64,000 bases of DNA from an uncultured Lachnoclostridium sp. (GTDB lineage: Bacteria; Bacillota; Clostridia; Lachnospirales; Lachnospiraceae): contig CAMMSL010000003.1 in the NCBI GenBank assembly GCA_946499505.1, forward strand, positions 62,001 through 126,000, written 5' to 3'. The notes below the pieces were generated by a model. That model was not told the origin of the DNA, did no database searches, and worked only from the letters and a program-made list of their open reading frames with translations. The translations under genes and the position numbers were made by a program. Position 1 is the stretch's first letter; each line of letters opens with the position of its first letter. Below, piece after piece: positions 24,750-34,890 of this stretch.

Positions 24750-27323
24750 ATGCTGAAGATCAGCAGTCTGACAGTGGAACATCTGTCAGAGAGATGTGTG
24801 ACGGACAGGCCGGATCCGGAGATATCATTCCGGCTGGAGAGCGACCGGCAGAATGTGACCCTTAAGCAGGCGCAGATCACCGTGGGAGACTGGACGATGC
24901 AGACAGATTCCCAGATACTGGTGCCCTATAAAGGAAGAGCGCTTGAGCCGTTTACCGTTTATAAGGTAAAAATAACGGCGGAGGACGATGCGGGGGAGAC
25001 TGCACAGGCGGAGACGCAGTTTGAGACCGGCAGGATGGGGACGCCTTGGGACGGACAGTGGATCTCGGACAGCGCATACAGGTTCACGGAGAAAAAAGTG
25101 TCCCCTGTCCCTATGATGTTCCGCAGAAAAATCAAATGTACAAAGAAAATAAAAAGCGCAAAGCTTTATGCTTCGGCACTGGGCATATATGAGCTGGCAG
25201 TAAACGGAAAGAAAGCGGGAGACCGGTATTTTGCTCCCGGCTTTACATCTTACCGGCATGAAATGCAGTATCAGACTTATGATATCACGGAGATGCTCGA
25301 GGAAGAGAATGTTCTGACCGCAGTTGTGGCGGGCGGCTGGGCGGTCGGCTCTTTCGTGTTTACGAGAGAAAACCGGCATGACGCCGACAGACAGGCGTTT
25401 CTGGCGGAACTCCGGATTGCTTATGAGGACGGCACCCGGGAAATCATAGGAACTGACAGCTCGTGGGAAGTGACAGAGGACGGGCCGTACCGCATGGCTG
25501 ATATTTACGATGGAGAGACGTATGACGCAACGGTCGATCTTGAAAAGATCACATGGCGGAAGGCGTCCGTGGAAAAGCTGAAGTTTGAACCGGATCTGAG
25601 AGCAGATTACAGCAGTCCGGTGCGCGCCCATGAGGAAATGCATCCGGTCTCTGTGAACAGACTTGCAGACGGGACACTCATTTATGATTTCGGACAGAAT
25701 TTTGCCGGAGTTGTAAAACTCAGGCTGCAGGGAAAAGAGGGGCAGGTCATTACAGTAAGGCATGCTGAAATCCTGAACAAAGACGGAAGTCTGAATGTGG
25801 AATTCCTGCGCTCGGCGAAAGCAGCAGCCACATATACATGCCGTGACGGAGCTCAGGAGTACAGCCCGAGGCTTACATATATGGGATTCCGGTATGTAAG
25901 CGTGACGGGGATCAGACAGGAGAACGTGGAGGTCTCGGCCCTCGCTCTTTACTCAGATATAGAGGAAATCGGTGAATTTGAATGTTCCGATGAGAGAATC
26001 AACCGGCTGCAGAAAAATATTCTCTGGAGCAGCAAGTCCAATTTTGTAGAGATTCCTACGGACTGTCCCCAGAGAGACGAAAGGATGGGCTGGACAGGAG
26101 ATATTGCGGTTTTCGCGCCGACAGCCTGTTTTAACTTTGATATCGGACGTTTTATCAAAAAGTGGCTCATTGACGTCCGGGCGGAGCAGCTCCCGACCGG
26201 AGGAATCCCGAATACAGTTCCTTCTCAGGGGTACGGCTTCCCGGCGACGATGCCGGCTATGGCGGTAGACTGGTGGGGGGATGCCTGCGTGCTCGTGCCG
26301 TGGGCACAGTACATGGCAGCGGGAGACGTGCAGGTCTTACGCGAGATGTATCCGGTTATGAAGAAATATGTGAAAGCATGTCGCTTCTGGGCCGGATTGG
26401 GGATCGGGAAGCACCGGTATATCTGGAACACGCCTTCCGTACTTCATTTTGGAGACTGGGTGGCGCCGGATGTTCCGAAGATGTCCCAGTGGCAGAAGCG
26501 GAGCAAGTGGACGGCAACTGCAAGCCTGTATAATACGAGCCGCCTTACCGGGATGACGGCGGATATTCTGGGAGAAAAGGACGACGCGGAGTATTTCAGA
26601 AAACTTTCGGAGAAGGCGGCAGATGCATATATCTCTGTGTTTACAGACGGAAACGGGAAGATGAAAGAAGAGTTCCAGACAGCCTATGTTCTTCCGCTCT
26701 GGTTTAAGATGTTCCCGGAAAAGGACCAGAAGAAAGCGGCGGAGAATCTGGCGGAGCTGGTAAGAAACTCGGACTATTGTATCGGAACCGGTTTTCCCGG
26801 CACTCCTTATATTTTATTTGCACTTGCGGATAACGGTCAGGAAGAGACCGCATTTAAAATGCTTACCAATACAAAATGTCCGTCATGGCTCTACGAGGTG
26901 GAATCCGGAGCAACTACCATATGGGAGCGCTGGGACGGTCTTGATGAAAACGGGGAGTGCCCGATCAGTGATGACGGCACGGATATGATGATCTCATACA
27001 ACCACTATGCATCAGGCGCCGTCGGAGCATTCCTGTATGAGAGAGTGGCCGGCATCGAGCCTATCGAACCGGGGTACCGTACGTTCCGGATCCGGCCGCT
27101 GCCCGGAGGCGGGCTCACTTATGCAAAGGGAAGTACGATGACGCCTTACGGAAGGATCGTATCTGAATGGAAGATTGAAGACAATACATTCTATCTGGAT
27201 ATTCAGGTGCCTGTGGGTACGAAATGTGCTGCTGCGCTTCCGGACGGAACGGCTTCGGAATACGGCAGCGGAAGTTATCATTTAAGCTGCGCGTACAGCG
27301 GAAACGGCGAAAATATCTGCTGA
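24750..27323 (+). CDS. GH78 alpha-L-rhamnosidase
   Basis: 857 residues. N-terminal beta-sandwich domains (about 1-370), then the (alpha/alpha)6 barrel carrying the family block IPTDCPQRDERMGWTGD (acidic residues about 436-448), FGDWVAPD (about 570) and SGATTIWERWDG (the Glu usually assigned as base), ending in a C-terminal beta domain. It hydrolyses terminal alpha-L-rhamnose, typically from plant glycosides or rhamnose-containing polysaccharides. No signal peptide. The ribosome site is GGAGG before 24750. It follows the GH2 gene by 152 bases with no clear terminator, so the two may be co-transcribed. Confidence 0.93.
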   Translation: MLKISSLTVEHLSERCVTDRPDPEISFRLESDRQNVTLKQAQITVGDWTMQTDSQILVPYKGRALEPFTVYKVKITAEDDAGETAQAETQFETGRMGTPWDGQWISDSAYRFTEKKVSPVPMMFRRKIKCTKKIKSAKLYASALGIYELAVNGKKAGDRYFAPGFTSYRHEMQYQTYDITEMLEEENVLTAVVAGGWAVGSFVFTRENRHDADRQAFLAELRIAYEDGTREIIGTDSSWEVTEDGPYRMADIYDGETYDATVDLEKITWRKASVEKLKFEPDLRADYSSPVRAHEEMHPVSVNRLADGTLIYDFGQNFAGVVKLRLQGKEGQVITVRHAEILNKDGSLNVEFLRSAKAAATYTCRDGAQEYSPRLTYMGFRYVSVTGIRQENVEVSALALYSDIEEIGEFECSDERINRLQKNILWSSKSNFVEIPTDCPQRDERMGWTGDIAVFAPTACFNFDIGRFIKKWLIDVRAEQLPTGGIPNTVPSQGYGFPATMPAMAVDWWGDACVLVPWAQYMAAGDVQVLREMYPVMKKYVKACRFWAGLGIGKHRYIWNTPSVLHFGDWVAPDVPKMSQWQKRSKWTATASLYNTSRLTGMTADILGEKDDAEYFRKLSEKAADAYISVFTDGNGKMKEEFQTAYVLPLWFKMFPEKDQKKAAENLAELVRNSDYCIGTGFPGTPYILFALADNGQEETAFKMLTNTKCPSWLYEVESGATTIWERWDGLDENGECPISDDGTDMMISYNHYASGAVGAFLYERVAGIEPIEPGYRTFRIRPLPGGGLTYAKGSTMTPYGRIVSEWKIEDNTFYLDIQVPVGTKCAAALPDGTASEYGSGSYHLSCAYSGNGENIC

Positions 27324-27365
27324 GAAACGTTTTAATATAAGAAAAAAGAAAGGAAAAGGGAAATT

Positions 27366-28841
27366 ATGAGTCAGCAAAAACAATCAAACTTCTGGAATAC
27401 ACCGCTGACATCCTCCCTGATCAAAGGGAAGGACGTGCGTCTGCCTGAGATGCTGCTGGGCTACTTTATCGGCCCCATCGGAGGGCTTCTGTCATCCGGT
27501 ATATTTACCAGTATTCTGAACACCTACTTTACAGATGTGCTGAAGCTGGACCTTACATTTCTGACCACCTTGCAGCTGTTCTCTACAATCCTGATCGTCA
27601 TTGCCAATTTGGTCGTAGGACAGCTGATCGAGAGGACGAGAGTGCTGGCAGGCAAGGCAAGACCTTGGATCCTGCTCTCGGCACTAACACTTTCCGTGGC
27701 ATCGGTGCTGATGTTCATCGTGCCTTTTGAAGGTGTCATGAAGATGGTATGGATCGCAATCACATACAATCTGTTCTACTCAGTTGCGTATCCGATCTAC
27801 AATACGGCAAACTCCACACTGGTTGCGGTTTCTACAAGAAATTCAGATCAGAGAGGACAGCTCGCATCCTGCAATAATATCGCAGGCCTTGCTGCCATGG
27901 GCGTCGGTTCAATGATCTTTCCGATCCTCGTGTCATTCGCCCTGAAAGAAAATCAGGCGCTGTGGTTCACTGCAATGCTTGCAGTCGGAATCCTGACGGC
28001 TTTGACGATCTTCCTGCAGTACAAGTTCAGCCGTGAGCGTGTCACGGAAGAACTGATGGAGAGCGGTGCGGCACAGGAAACAGACAAAGTAAAATCTGTT
28101 TCTATGGGAAAACAGTTTAAAGCTGTGGCAACAGAAAAATGGTGGTGGGTGGTCATGATCTTCTATATGATCTTCCAGTTCTCCGGTGCGATCAAGAATG
28201 GATCCATGTCCTATTTCTGCAGATGGGTTCTTGATAATTCTGCACTGGGACCGGATGGCTGGGGGACATACCAGTCAATCCTCGCTATTATGGGCGCTAT
28301 CCCGATGGCAGTAGCCATGCTCTTTGTCAATCCGCTGTGCCAGAAGTTAGGCAAGCGGAAGACGGTCAGCGCATTCCTTGTACTGGGCGTGATCGGTGGT
28401 GTGATCGCAATTCTGGGAGGAAGCAGCATCGTCCCCGTGGCAGTCGGAGTGGCACTGAAATGTCTGGGATCTTCACCGGCATGCTACATGATCCTTGCTA
28501 TGCTGGCGGATGTGATCGACCACATCGAGTGGAAGACGGGACTCAGGACAGACGGCCTGACCATGTCCATCTACAGCTCCCTCATGGTGGCGGCGTCACC
28601 CGTCATGAACGCGGTATTTTCAGCAATCCTGAATATGGTCGGCTATGACCAGAATCTTATTGTGGGAACCGATATGCAGAGCGCACTGGCACAGACCGGT
28701 ATTTCTGTCGGATATATCTGGTTCGAGACAATCGCATATGTAATCTGTGCGATTCTGATGTTCGTATTCTTCCGGGTAGAAGATAACCTGAAAGAAGAGC
28801 AGGCTGAGATTGAGAGAAGAAACAGCGCTGCAAGATCATAA
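27366..28841 (+). CDS. GPH-family sugar:cation symporter
   Basis: 491 residues with about 12 membrane helices, of the glycoside-pentoside-hexuronide (GPH) branch of the major facilitator superfamily. The N-terminus LLGYFIGPIGGLLSSGIF and the loop LIERTRVLAGKARPWILLSA (the G-K-x-R-P-W block) are characteristic. Members import di- or oligosaccharides, or glycosides, with H+ or Na+. It lies 42 bases after GH78 with AAAGGA upstream, matching uptake of the sugar that GH2 and GH78 cut. The exact substrate cannot be read from the sequence. Confidence 0.9.
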   Translation: MSQQKQSNFWNTPLTSSLIKGKDVRLPEMLLGYFIGPIGGLLSSGIFTSILNTYFTDVLKLDLTFLTTLQLFSTILIVIANLVVGQLIERTRVLAGKARPWILLSALTLSVASVLMFIVPFEGVMKMVWIAITYNLFYSVAYPIYNTANSTLVAVSTRNSDQRGQLASCNNIAGLAAMGVGSMIFPILVSFALKENQALWFTAMLAVGILTALTIFLQYKFSRERVTEELMESGAAQETDKVKSVSMGKQFKAVATEKWWWVVMIFYMIFQFSGAIKNGSMSYFCRWVLDNSALGPDGWGTYQSILAIMGAIPMAVAMLFVNPLCQKLGKRKTVSAFLVLGVIGGVIAILGGSSIVPVAVGVALKCLGSSPACYMILAMLADVIDHIEWKTGLRTDGLTMSIYSSLMVAASPVMNAVFSAILNMVGYDQNLIVGTDMQSALAQTGISVGYIWFETIAYVICAILMFVFFRVEDNLKEEQAEIERRNSAARS

Positions 28842-28906
28842 TTATATTTGGATCTTTCAGTCCGGGGACTGATAAAATAGATCAAAATTTCAAAGGAGGA
28901 GACATT

Positions 28907-31900
28907 ATGAGAGCAAAAAAACTTGCACCTGTCATGCGCGGTTTATCAGCGGTAACCGCTTCCGTGATGGCTCTGTCCATCGTTGGCGCGGATATCGCAG
29001 ACGGATACCGTGCAAGGATCGACGACTTTCTGGGCACCCAGAGTTACGTCACAAATACGGATGAGGAATCCGCCCGTTTTGTCAGCGATTATGACACATT
29101 CGAGGATATGAAAGCTGCGGCAAAGGATATCGCGGTTCGGGAAGGTGAAGAAGGTACGGTCATTATGAAAAATGACAACAGTGTACTTCCACTTTCCGGG
29201 AAGAGCGTTGCTCTGTTCGGACTGGCTGCTTACGCGCCGTATCCCTACGCCAGCGGAGATCTTAAGGCAGGCAACGCGGATGCAGTAGATCTTGTACAGG
29301 CATTTCAGGATGCCGGAGTGGAGGTCAATCAGACAGTGATGGATTTCTATGAGAACGGAATCCTTAACGAGCACACAGAGGAAGTTGCTAACCAGTGGAC
29401 AGGAGAAATGGAAACTCAGGTTGCATACGACCATATTTATGTGACAGCGCCCGGCGATATGACTACATATCAGATTGCCGAAGTCCCGCCGTCAGAGTAT
29501 GAGAATCTGGGAGCGCCGTCAGGCTGGGAGTCCCAGATAGACAAGGATAATACGGTAGGTATCTGTGTATTTGCCCGCGGCGCAGGCGAGAGTAATACAT
29601 ACGCTCCGGGATCTGCCGTGAATTACGCAGGTGAAGAGACCGGTGAAGATCCGCTTGCACTCTCCGAAGATGAACTGGCAGTGATCGATAAGGCAAAGGA
29701 GACCTGCTCACAGGTTGTAGTGCTGATCAACTCGGGAAATACGATGGTTTTAAGCGATATTGCCGCAGGCGGGGAGCATGAAGTAGACGGTATTGCATAT
29801 ATCGGCTGTCTGAATGATTATCAGGCAATTGGTGTAGTAAATGTGCTTACAGGGCAGATTAACGCTACAGGAGCCCTGCCGGATACTTATGTGGCAGATA
29901 ATGCATCCATCCCTGCAGTGCAGAACTTCGGCGGCGGATACTATGCCGACTATGAAGTTGTGAACAGTGATGGGGATGATCCGCGGTATCCGGGAACAAC
30001 AATTGAAAACATCGAGGCCGGATCTTTCGGCGGCACAACTCCGACATACAACGGAGGAACCTACATTGTAGAGGCTGAGGGCATCTATGTAGGATACAAA
30101 TATTATGAGACAAGATATTATGATTCTATTGCAAATCCGGATTCGGGGGCAGCTTCAGCAGCAGGGGCGACACAGTCTGATGCCTGGAACTATAATGATG
30201 AAGTGCTTTATGACTTCGGTCACGGCCTGAGCTATCTTGACTATACTCAGGAGCTTAAAAGCGTGAATGTGGACTGCACGGAGGACGGAGAGATCACAGC
30301 GGTTGTTGCAATTACCAACAACAGTGATCAGGACGGACGTTTCCTTGCACAGCTCTATGCACAGCAGCCGTACACAGATTACGACAGAGAAAATAATGTG
30401 GAGAAATCCGCGGTTATGTTCCTGAACTCTGCAAAGGTTGATGTAGCAGCAGGCGCCACAGAGGAAGTTACAATTACGATTCCGACGAAATACCTTGCAA
30501 GCTATGATTATACCAACGCGAAGACATACATTCTTGACGCCGGCGACTACTATTTTACAGCAGCTGCAGGTTCACATGAAGCTGTAAACAATATTCTTGC
30601 AGCACAGGGATACACAACAGCTGACGGTATGGACGCAGAGGCTTCCGGAGCAGTTCAGACATGGAATCTGGCAGAGATGGACAACACGACATACTCCGTA
30701 TCCAACGGTACAGAGGTTACAAATGTTGCAGACGATGCAGACCTGAACTACTGGACAGAGGACGACACAGTAACATACCTGACTCGTCAGGACTGGGAAG
30801 GAACATGGCCGGTCAACTACAACGAAGTTGAGATCAATATCAGCGACAGTCCGAAGAGCGAGGAGTGGATCGCAGAACTTCGCGGGCAGACTTATACAAT
30901 TCAGGACGGTGATGCCGCAACAGAGGGAACAGATAACGGGCTCCGTTTCGATACAACGGATATCCAGTACGAACAGCTTGAAAATGTTGACGATGATTTC
31001 TGGAATGAACTTGTCGCACAGATCACTATAGATGAGGCTGTCGGAGCTGTCATCCACGGCGGAAGCCAGACAGATACACTGACAAATGTAGACAACCCGG
31101 TTGTAGTACAGAACGAGGGTGTCAGCGGCTTCACAGCTACATATACAGATGAAGAAACAGGAGAAACATATAGATTCAACGTACATTCCCAGACACTGCT
31201 CGGCTCTTCTTTTAACCCGGAACTGGCTTACGACTGGGGACGTGTGGAAGGCAATTCAGGACTGTGGCTGCAGCGTTATCATCTGTGGGGCACAGGTCTG
31301 ACACAGAGACGTACACCTTACAATGGACGTAACTATGAATATATTTCAGAGGATTCGATGCTGACAAACCGGATGGGATACGGCGTGCTTCAGGGATGTG
31401 CTGACATGGGCATTCTGAACGGACCGAAGCACATGGGATTCAATGATCAGGAACACAATCGTGCAGGTATCTCCGTATACATGAACGAGCAGAAGTTCCG
31501 TGAGACAGATCTGCGCTGTTTCCAGGGCGGACTTGAGGATGCAGACGGCATGGCGGTTATGATCGCTTTCAACCGTATTGGGGCAACCAACGCTTCTCAT
31601 TATGCACCGATGCTCCAGACAATCCTCCGTGGTGAGTGGGCATACACCGGACTGATCTCTACCGATATGATGAACAATAATTACTACTTCAATCCTGAGT
31701 CAATGATTATGGCAGGAATTACACAGGTTGCGGATTTTGCCACAAATGATAATCATATCAATATGGGAGACGGTGGTACGGACGCAACATGGGCGTACAT
31801 TGACGAGGATACGGTTTCAAAAGATGCCGCTCTTGTTGATCAGGCTCGTGAGAATCTGAAATATCAGCTCTATACATTTGCAAACAGTGCGGTCATGAAC

Positions 31901-32041
31901 GTATCTACGGAAAGAGTCCAGACATGGTGGGATAACGCGATCAGCGCAGTTACATATATCAGCGGCGCGCTTGCAGTCGTGACACTTGCGGCATGGATCG
32001 TACTTACAGTGAAACCTGAGAAGAAAAAGGAGGAGGAATGA
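28907..32041 (+). CDS. Domain-reversed GH3 glycoside hydrolase, membrane-anchored
   Basis: 1044 residues. An N-terminal hydrophobic segment (GLSAVTASVMALSIVGADIA) is a signal/anchor, and a last helix near 1010-1034 is followed by KPEKKKEEE. Between them the order is reversed compared with usual GH3: the C-domain comes first (EGTVIMKNDNSVLPL, about 75-320), then a fibronectin-III-like domain (about 430-530), then the TIM-barrel domain (about 760-970) with GPKHMGFNDQE and LISTDMM (candidate nucleophile Asp about 922). Reversed GH3 enzymes are known from ruminal clostridia. The catalytic part should face outside. An acidic, Asn/Thr-rich region links the domains. AAAGGAGG precedes the ATG. Confidence 0.88.
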   Translation: MRAKKLAPVMRGLSAVTASVMALSIVGADIADGYRARIDDFLGTQSYVTNTDEESARFVSDYDTFEDMKAAAKDIAVREGEEGTVIMKNDNSVLPLSGKSVALFGLAAYAPYPYASGDLKAGNADAVDLVQAFQDAGVEVNQTVMDFYENGILNEHTEEVANQWTGEMETQVAYDHIYVTAPGDMTTYQIAEVPPSEYENLGAPSGWESQIDKDNTVGICVFARGAGESNTYAPGSAVNYAGEETGEDPLALSEDELAVIDKAKETCSQVVVLINSGNTMVLSDIAAGGEHEVDGIAYIGCLNDYQAIGVVNVLTGQINATGALPDTYVADNASIPAVQNFGGGYYADYEVVNSDGDDPRYPGTTIENIEAGSFGGTTPTYNGGTYIVEAEGIYVGYKYYETRYYDSIANPDSGAASAAGATQSDAWNYNDEVLYDFGHGLSYLDYTQELKSVNVDCTEDGEITAVVAITNNSDQDGRFLAQLYAQQPYTDYDRENNVEKSAVMFLNSAKVDVAAGATEEVTITIPTKYLASYDYTNAKTYILDAGDYYFTAAAGSHEAVNNILAAQGYTTADGMDAEASGAVQTWNLAEMDNTTYSVSNGTEVTNVADDADLNYWTEDDTVTYLTRQDWEGTWPVNYNEVEINISDSPKSEEWIAELRGQTYTIQDGDAATEGTDNGLRFDTTDIQYEQLENVDDDFWNELVAQITIDEAVGAVIHGGSQTDTLTNVDNPVVVQNEGVSGFTATYTDEETGETYRFNVHSQTLLGSSFNPELAYDWGRVEGNSGLWLQRYHLWGTGLTQRRTPYNGRNYEYISEDSMLTNRMGYGVLQGCADMGILNGPKHMGFNDQEHNRAGISVYMNEQKFRETDLRCFQGGLEDADGMAVMIAFNRIGATNASHYAPMLQTILRGEWAYTGLISTDMMNNNYYFNPESMIMAGITQVADFATNDNHINMGDGGTDATWAYIDEDTVSKDAALVDQARENLKYQLYTFANSAVMNVSTERVQTWWDNAISAVTYISGALAVVTLAAWIVLTVKPEKKKEEE

Positions 32042-32043
32042 TC

Positions 32044-32517
32044 ATGATTAAGAAACAGTCTTTCGGAATCTGGTTCAATCTTGTTGTAGCAGTGCTGACA
32101 GTTGTTTCCCTGATCGTATACGGTGTGAACATCTCCGGAGAAGGCTATTTTAAGGGGGCTTCAGTAGGAAATCTCATTTTGTACGGCGTGATTGCAATTA
32201 TCATGCTTGCAGCAGTGGTCGTACTTGCACAGCTGCAGATCACAGGTACGGCTCAGAAAGTTATGGAGATTATCTCCGGTCTGCTTAGAATCGCTGTACC
32301 GGTACTGCTTACACTGGCTCTTGTAAATCTGGTGAGTGCAAGAGCAGAGGGGCTCGGATTTATCTATTTCTCCAACGCTGATGTGCTTCAGGAAGTACAG
32401 ACACCGGCCAATATGTCTTCAGCAACAGGCACGATCGCAAATATGATCTGCCTTGGAGCTGCCGCGATCTTTGCAATGATCGCCGCGTTCTTCACACTTC
32501 GGAAAAAAGATGCGTAA
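32044..32517 (+). CDS. Four-helix membrane protein partnered with GH3
   Basis: About 157 residues with four hydrophobic segments and short loops; one external loop carries GLGFIYFSNADVLQEV, and the C-terminus is LRKKDA. The start may be 32044 (better spacing from the GGAGG sites) or 32038, which overlaps the GH3 stop as ATGA. The tight coupling suggests that it assembles with the anchored GH3. I do not recognise the family and know no function. Confidence 0.72.
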   Translation: MIKKQSFGIWFNLVVAVLTVVSLIVYGVNISGEGYFKGASVGNLILYGVIAIIMLAAVVVLAQLQITGTAQKVMEIISGLLRIAVPVLLTLALVNLVSARAEGLGFIYFSNADVLQEVQTPANMSSATGTIANMICLGAAAIFAMIAAFFTLRKKDA

Positions 32518-32583
32518 GACGAACGGAAATATAGAAGGAAAACAGAACTAAAAAAGGCTCTGAAAATAGAAAAAGAATCAGAT

Positions 32584-32636
32584 AAAAGGCCTTCGGGCTG
32601 CGGATGACAGAAGCATCCGCGGTTCGGAGGCTTTTT
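32584..32636 (+). terminator. Terminator after the glycosidase locus
   Basis: GCGGATG pairs with CATCCGC and the stem continues, with some G-U pairs, to AAAAGGC and GGCTTTTT. It ends in a T run. Confidence 0.8.
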
Positions 32637-32840
32637 GAAATTTCGTTTCAAATCACGGCGAAAGATGGTATAATAATTGCACGATATGCAATTCGGACCG
32701 GCGGAGCGGTCCGCCCTGCTGCTCAGGGATTATACCGCAGGCTGCGGCTTGAAAAGTAAATGGCGCTTCGCGCCGCTTCCTTTTCTGCGCGCGCAGTATA
32801 ATGATTGCTCAGTGTGTAATGAAGCAAGGGAGGAACTGCC
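32637..32840 (+). promoter_or_regulatory. Intergenic region with two TATAAT boxes before the LytTR operon
   Basis: Perfect TATAAT boxes occur near 32669 and 32798, but neither has a good -35 partner, which would fit activator dependence. Small inverted repeats lie between them (GGACCGGCGGAGCGGTCC, GGCGCTTCGCGCC). No gene seen. Confidence 0.35.
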
Positions 32841-33551
32841 ATGTATCATATCGCGGTGGTGGAAGACGACAAAATGTATGCCGCACAGCTCAGGGAATAT
32901 CTGAAGCGGTACGAGACAGAGAAAAAGCAGAAAATCTCGGTCACTATGTTTTCCGACGGTGAAGATATTGTGACAGATTACTCTGCGGATTTTGATATTA
33001 TTCTTATGGACATAGAGATGACGTTTTTAGACGGGATGTCTGCGGCGGAACGGATTCGGGAGAAAGATTCTGAGGTGATTATAATCTTTATTACAAATAT
33101 GCCTCAGTACGCGATTCAGGGCTACCGGGTAGATGCGCTTGACTATGTCCTCAAACCATTATCTTATTTTGCTTTTTCCCAGCGGATCGACAGGGCGATC
33201 GGCCGAATCAGGAAAAAGGGCAGCCGTTTTGTTGTCATTCCGTTAAAAGGTGGCAGGAGAAAAGTAGATATTTCTCTGCTGTGCTATGTGGAGGTGAGAG
33301 ATCATGACCTGATCTACCATACTGCGGACGGAGATTTTGAGACAAAGGGGACGATGAAAGATGCGGAAGATGCGCTGAAAGATGAAAACTTCTTCCGGTG
33401 CAACCGGTGCTATCTTGTCAATCTGGACTATGTGGAAAATTTTCAGGGCAGTGATGTTACCGTGAACGGCAATGTTATTCAGGTGAGCCGCTCCCGCAAA
33501 AAAGCATTTCTTGATGCGCTCAACGATTATATGAATGAGGTGGGAAGATGA
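32841..33551 (+). CDS. LytTR-family response regulator
   Basis: 236 residues. Receiver domain with Asp9/Asp10 and phospho-acceptor Asp57 (DIILMDIEM), then a LytTR DNA-binding domain (about 130-232) with FFRCNRCYLVNLDYV. AgrA-like regulators of this type bind short direct repeats and often control peptides or surface genes. The ribosome site is GGGAGGA. Its end overlaps the kinase start (ATGA). No AgrB/AgrD-like gene is next to it. Confidence 0.93.
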   Translation: MYHIAVVEDDKMYAAQLREYLKRYETEKKQKISVTMFSDGEDIVTDYSADFDIILMDIEMTFLDGMSAAERIREKDSEVIIIFITNMPQYAIQGYRVDALDYVLKPLSYFAFSQRIDRAIGRIRKKGSRFVVIPLKGGRRKVDISLLCYVEVRDHDLIYHTADGDFETKGTMKDAEDALKDENFFRCNRCYLVNLDYVENFQGSDVTVNGNVIQVSRSRKKAFLDALNDYMNEVGR

Positions 33552-34867
33552 GAGAAATCGTCAATACTCCCGGATATTATTATTCCATTGCATATATTCT
33601 TGCGGCATTTATTGTTGCCCATACAAACCGCAGGAGAATGAACGGCTGGAAGAGAAATCTGACACATATTATATTTGCAGCTGCCCTTTCAGGATTTATG
33701 TGGATTACAGACGGGGTGCGCCAGATGTTTTTCCTGCCGGCGATGGCAGTGTCTGTTACCCTGATCCTGCTCTATCTGTATATGTGCTGTGAGTTTACCG
33801 TCCCGGAAGCAGGCTACTACTGTGCCCGGGCGTTTATCACGGGAGAGTTTGCGGCATCCCTTTGCTGGCAGATTTATTTTTATACAGCAGGAACTGTACT
33901 GCCGGGACAGGGACTGCTCTGGAAATGGGGAGAGCTGATCGTTGTATACGGGATTATTTTTACCGGGATATACCTGCTTGAGCGCAGCCTGCAGGGCGAT
34001 GCCGTAAATGTACGGATCAACAGACGGGAACTGCTGACCGTGATCGTCATCACGATCGCCGTATTTGCCGTGAGCAATGTGAGTTATCTGGATCAGAATA
34101 CAATATTCAGCAGTCCCTTCGCAGGAGAGATGTTCGCCATCCGTACACTGGTGGACTTGAGCGGTATGGCAGTGCTCTACGCTTACCATATACAGACAAG
34201 AGAACTGCAGATGAAGTTCGAAGTGGACACGCTGCAGAATATTCTGGAGATGCAGTATAAGAACTACCAGCTCTCACAGGAAAGCATTGAGATCGTAAAC
34301 CGGAAATATCATGATCTGAAGCATCAGATCACGCTTCTGAAAGCAGAGGCGAACAGCCGGAAATCACTGGAGTATCTTGAGGAGATGGAACAGGATATCC
34401 GATCTTATGAGGCACAGAATAAAACAGGAAATAAAGTGCTTGATGCGGTGCTTACAAGCAAGAGCCTGTACTGTCAGAACAAAGAGATCAGTCTGACCTG
34501 CGTGGCCGACGGCACGCTTCTTGATTTCATGGCGGAGATGGATATCAGTGCCCTGTTCGGCAACATGCTCGATAATGCGATCGAGAGTGTGGAGAAGCTG
34601 GATGATAAAGAGAAGAGGCTGATCCATCTGTCTGTGGCGGAGCAGAAGAGTTTCCTTAGAATACGTGTGGAAAACTATACAGAAGAAAAAATCACATTCC
34701 GCAACGGAATGCCGGTTACCACTAAAAAAGATAAGCATCTTCACGGGTTCGGCATGAAAAGTATACAGAGTACGGTGAGAAAGTACGGTGGTTCAGTAAC
34801 AGCCGGGGTGCGTGACAATTGGTTTGAACTTCGCGTGCTGATTCCGCTGAATCAGAAACAGCAATAA
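33548..34867 (+). CDS. GHKL-type sensor histidine kinase
   Basis: 439 residues. Six or so helices (about 5-225), a coiled linker, a phospho-acceptor region NRKYHDLKHQITLLK, and a GHKL ATPase domain with NMLDNAIESVEKLD and HGFGMKSIQSTVRKYGG. This is the AgrC-like layout that partners LytTR regulators. It overlaps the regulator by four bases. The signal is unknown; with no peptide gene nearby it may sense a ligand other than a locally encoded pheromone. Confidence 0.93.
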   Translation: MREIVNTPGYYYSIAYILAAFIVAHTNRRRMNGWKRNLTHIIFAAALSGFMWITDGVRQMFFLPAMAVSVTLILLYLYMCCEFTVPEAGYYCARAFITGEFAASLCWQIYFYTAGTVLPGQGLLWKWGELIVVYGIIFTGIYLLERSLQGDAVNVRINRRELLTVIVITIAVFAVSNVSYLDQNTIFSSPFAGEMFAIRTLVDLSGMAVLYAYHIQTRELQMKFEVDTLQNILEMQYKNYQLSQESIEIVNRKYHDLKHQITLLKAEANSRKSLEYLEEMEQDIRSYEAQNKTGNKVLDAVLTSKSLYCQNKEISLTCVADGTLLDFMAEMDISALFGNMLDNAIESVEKLDDKEKRLIHLSVAEQKSFLRIRVENYTEEKITFRNGMPVTTKKDKHLHGFGMKSIQSTVRKYGGSVTAGVRDNWFELRVLIPLNQKQQ

Positions 34868-34890
34868 TATATAGAGAAGGAAGAGGTTAT

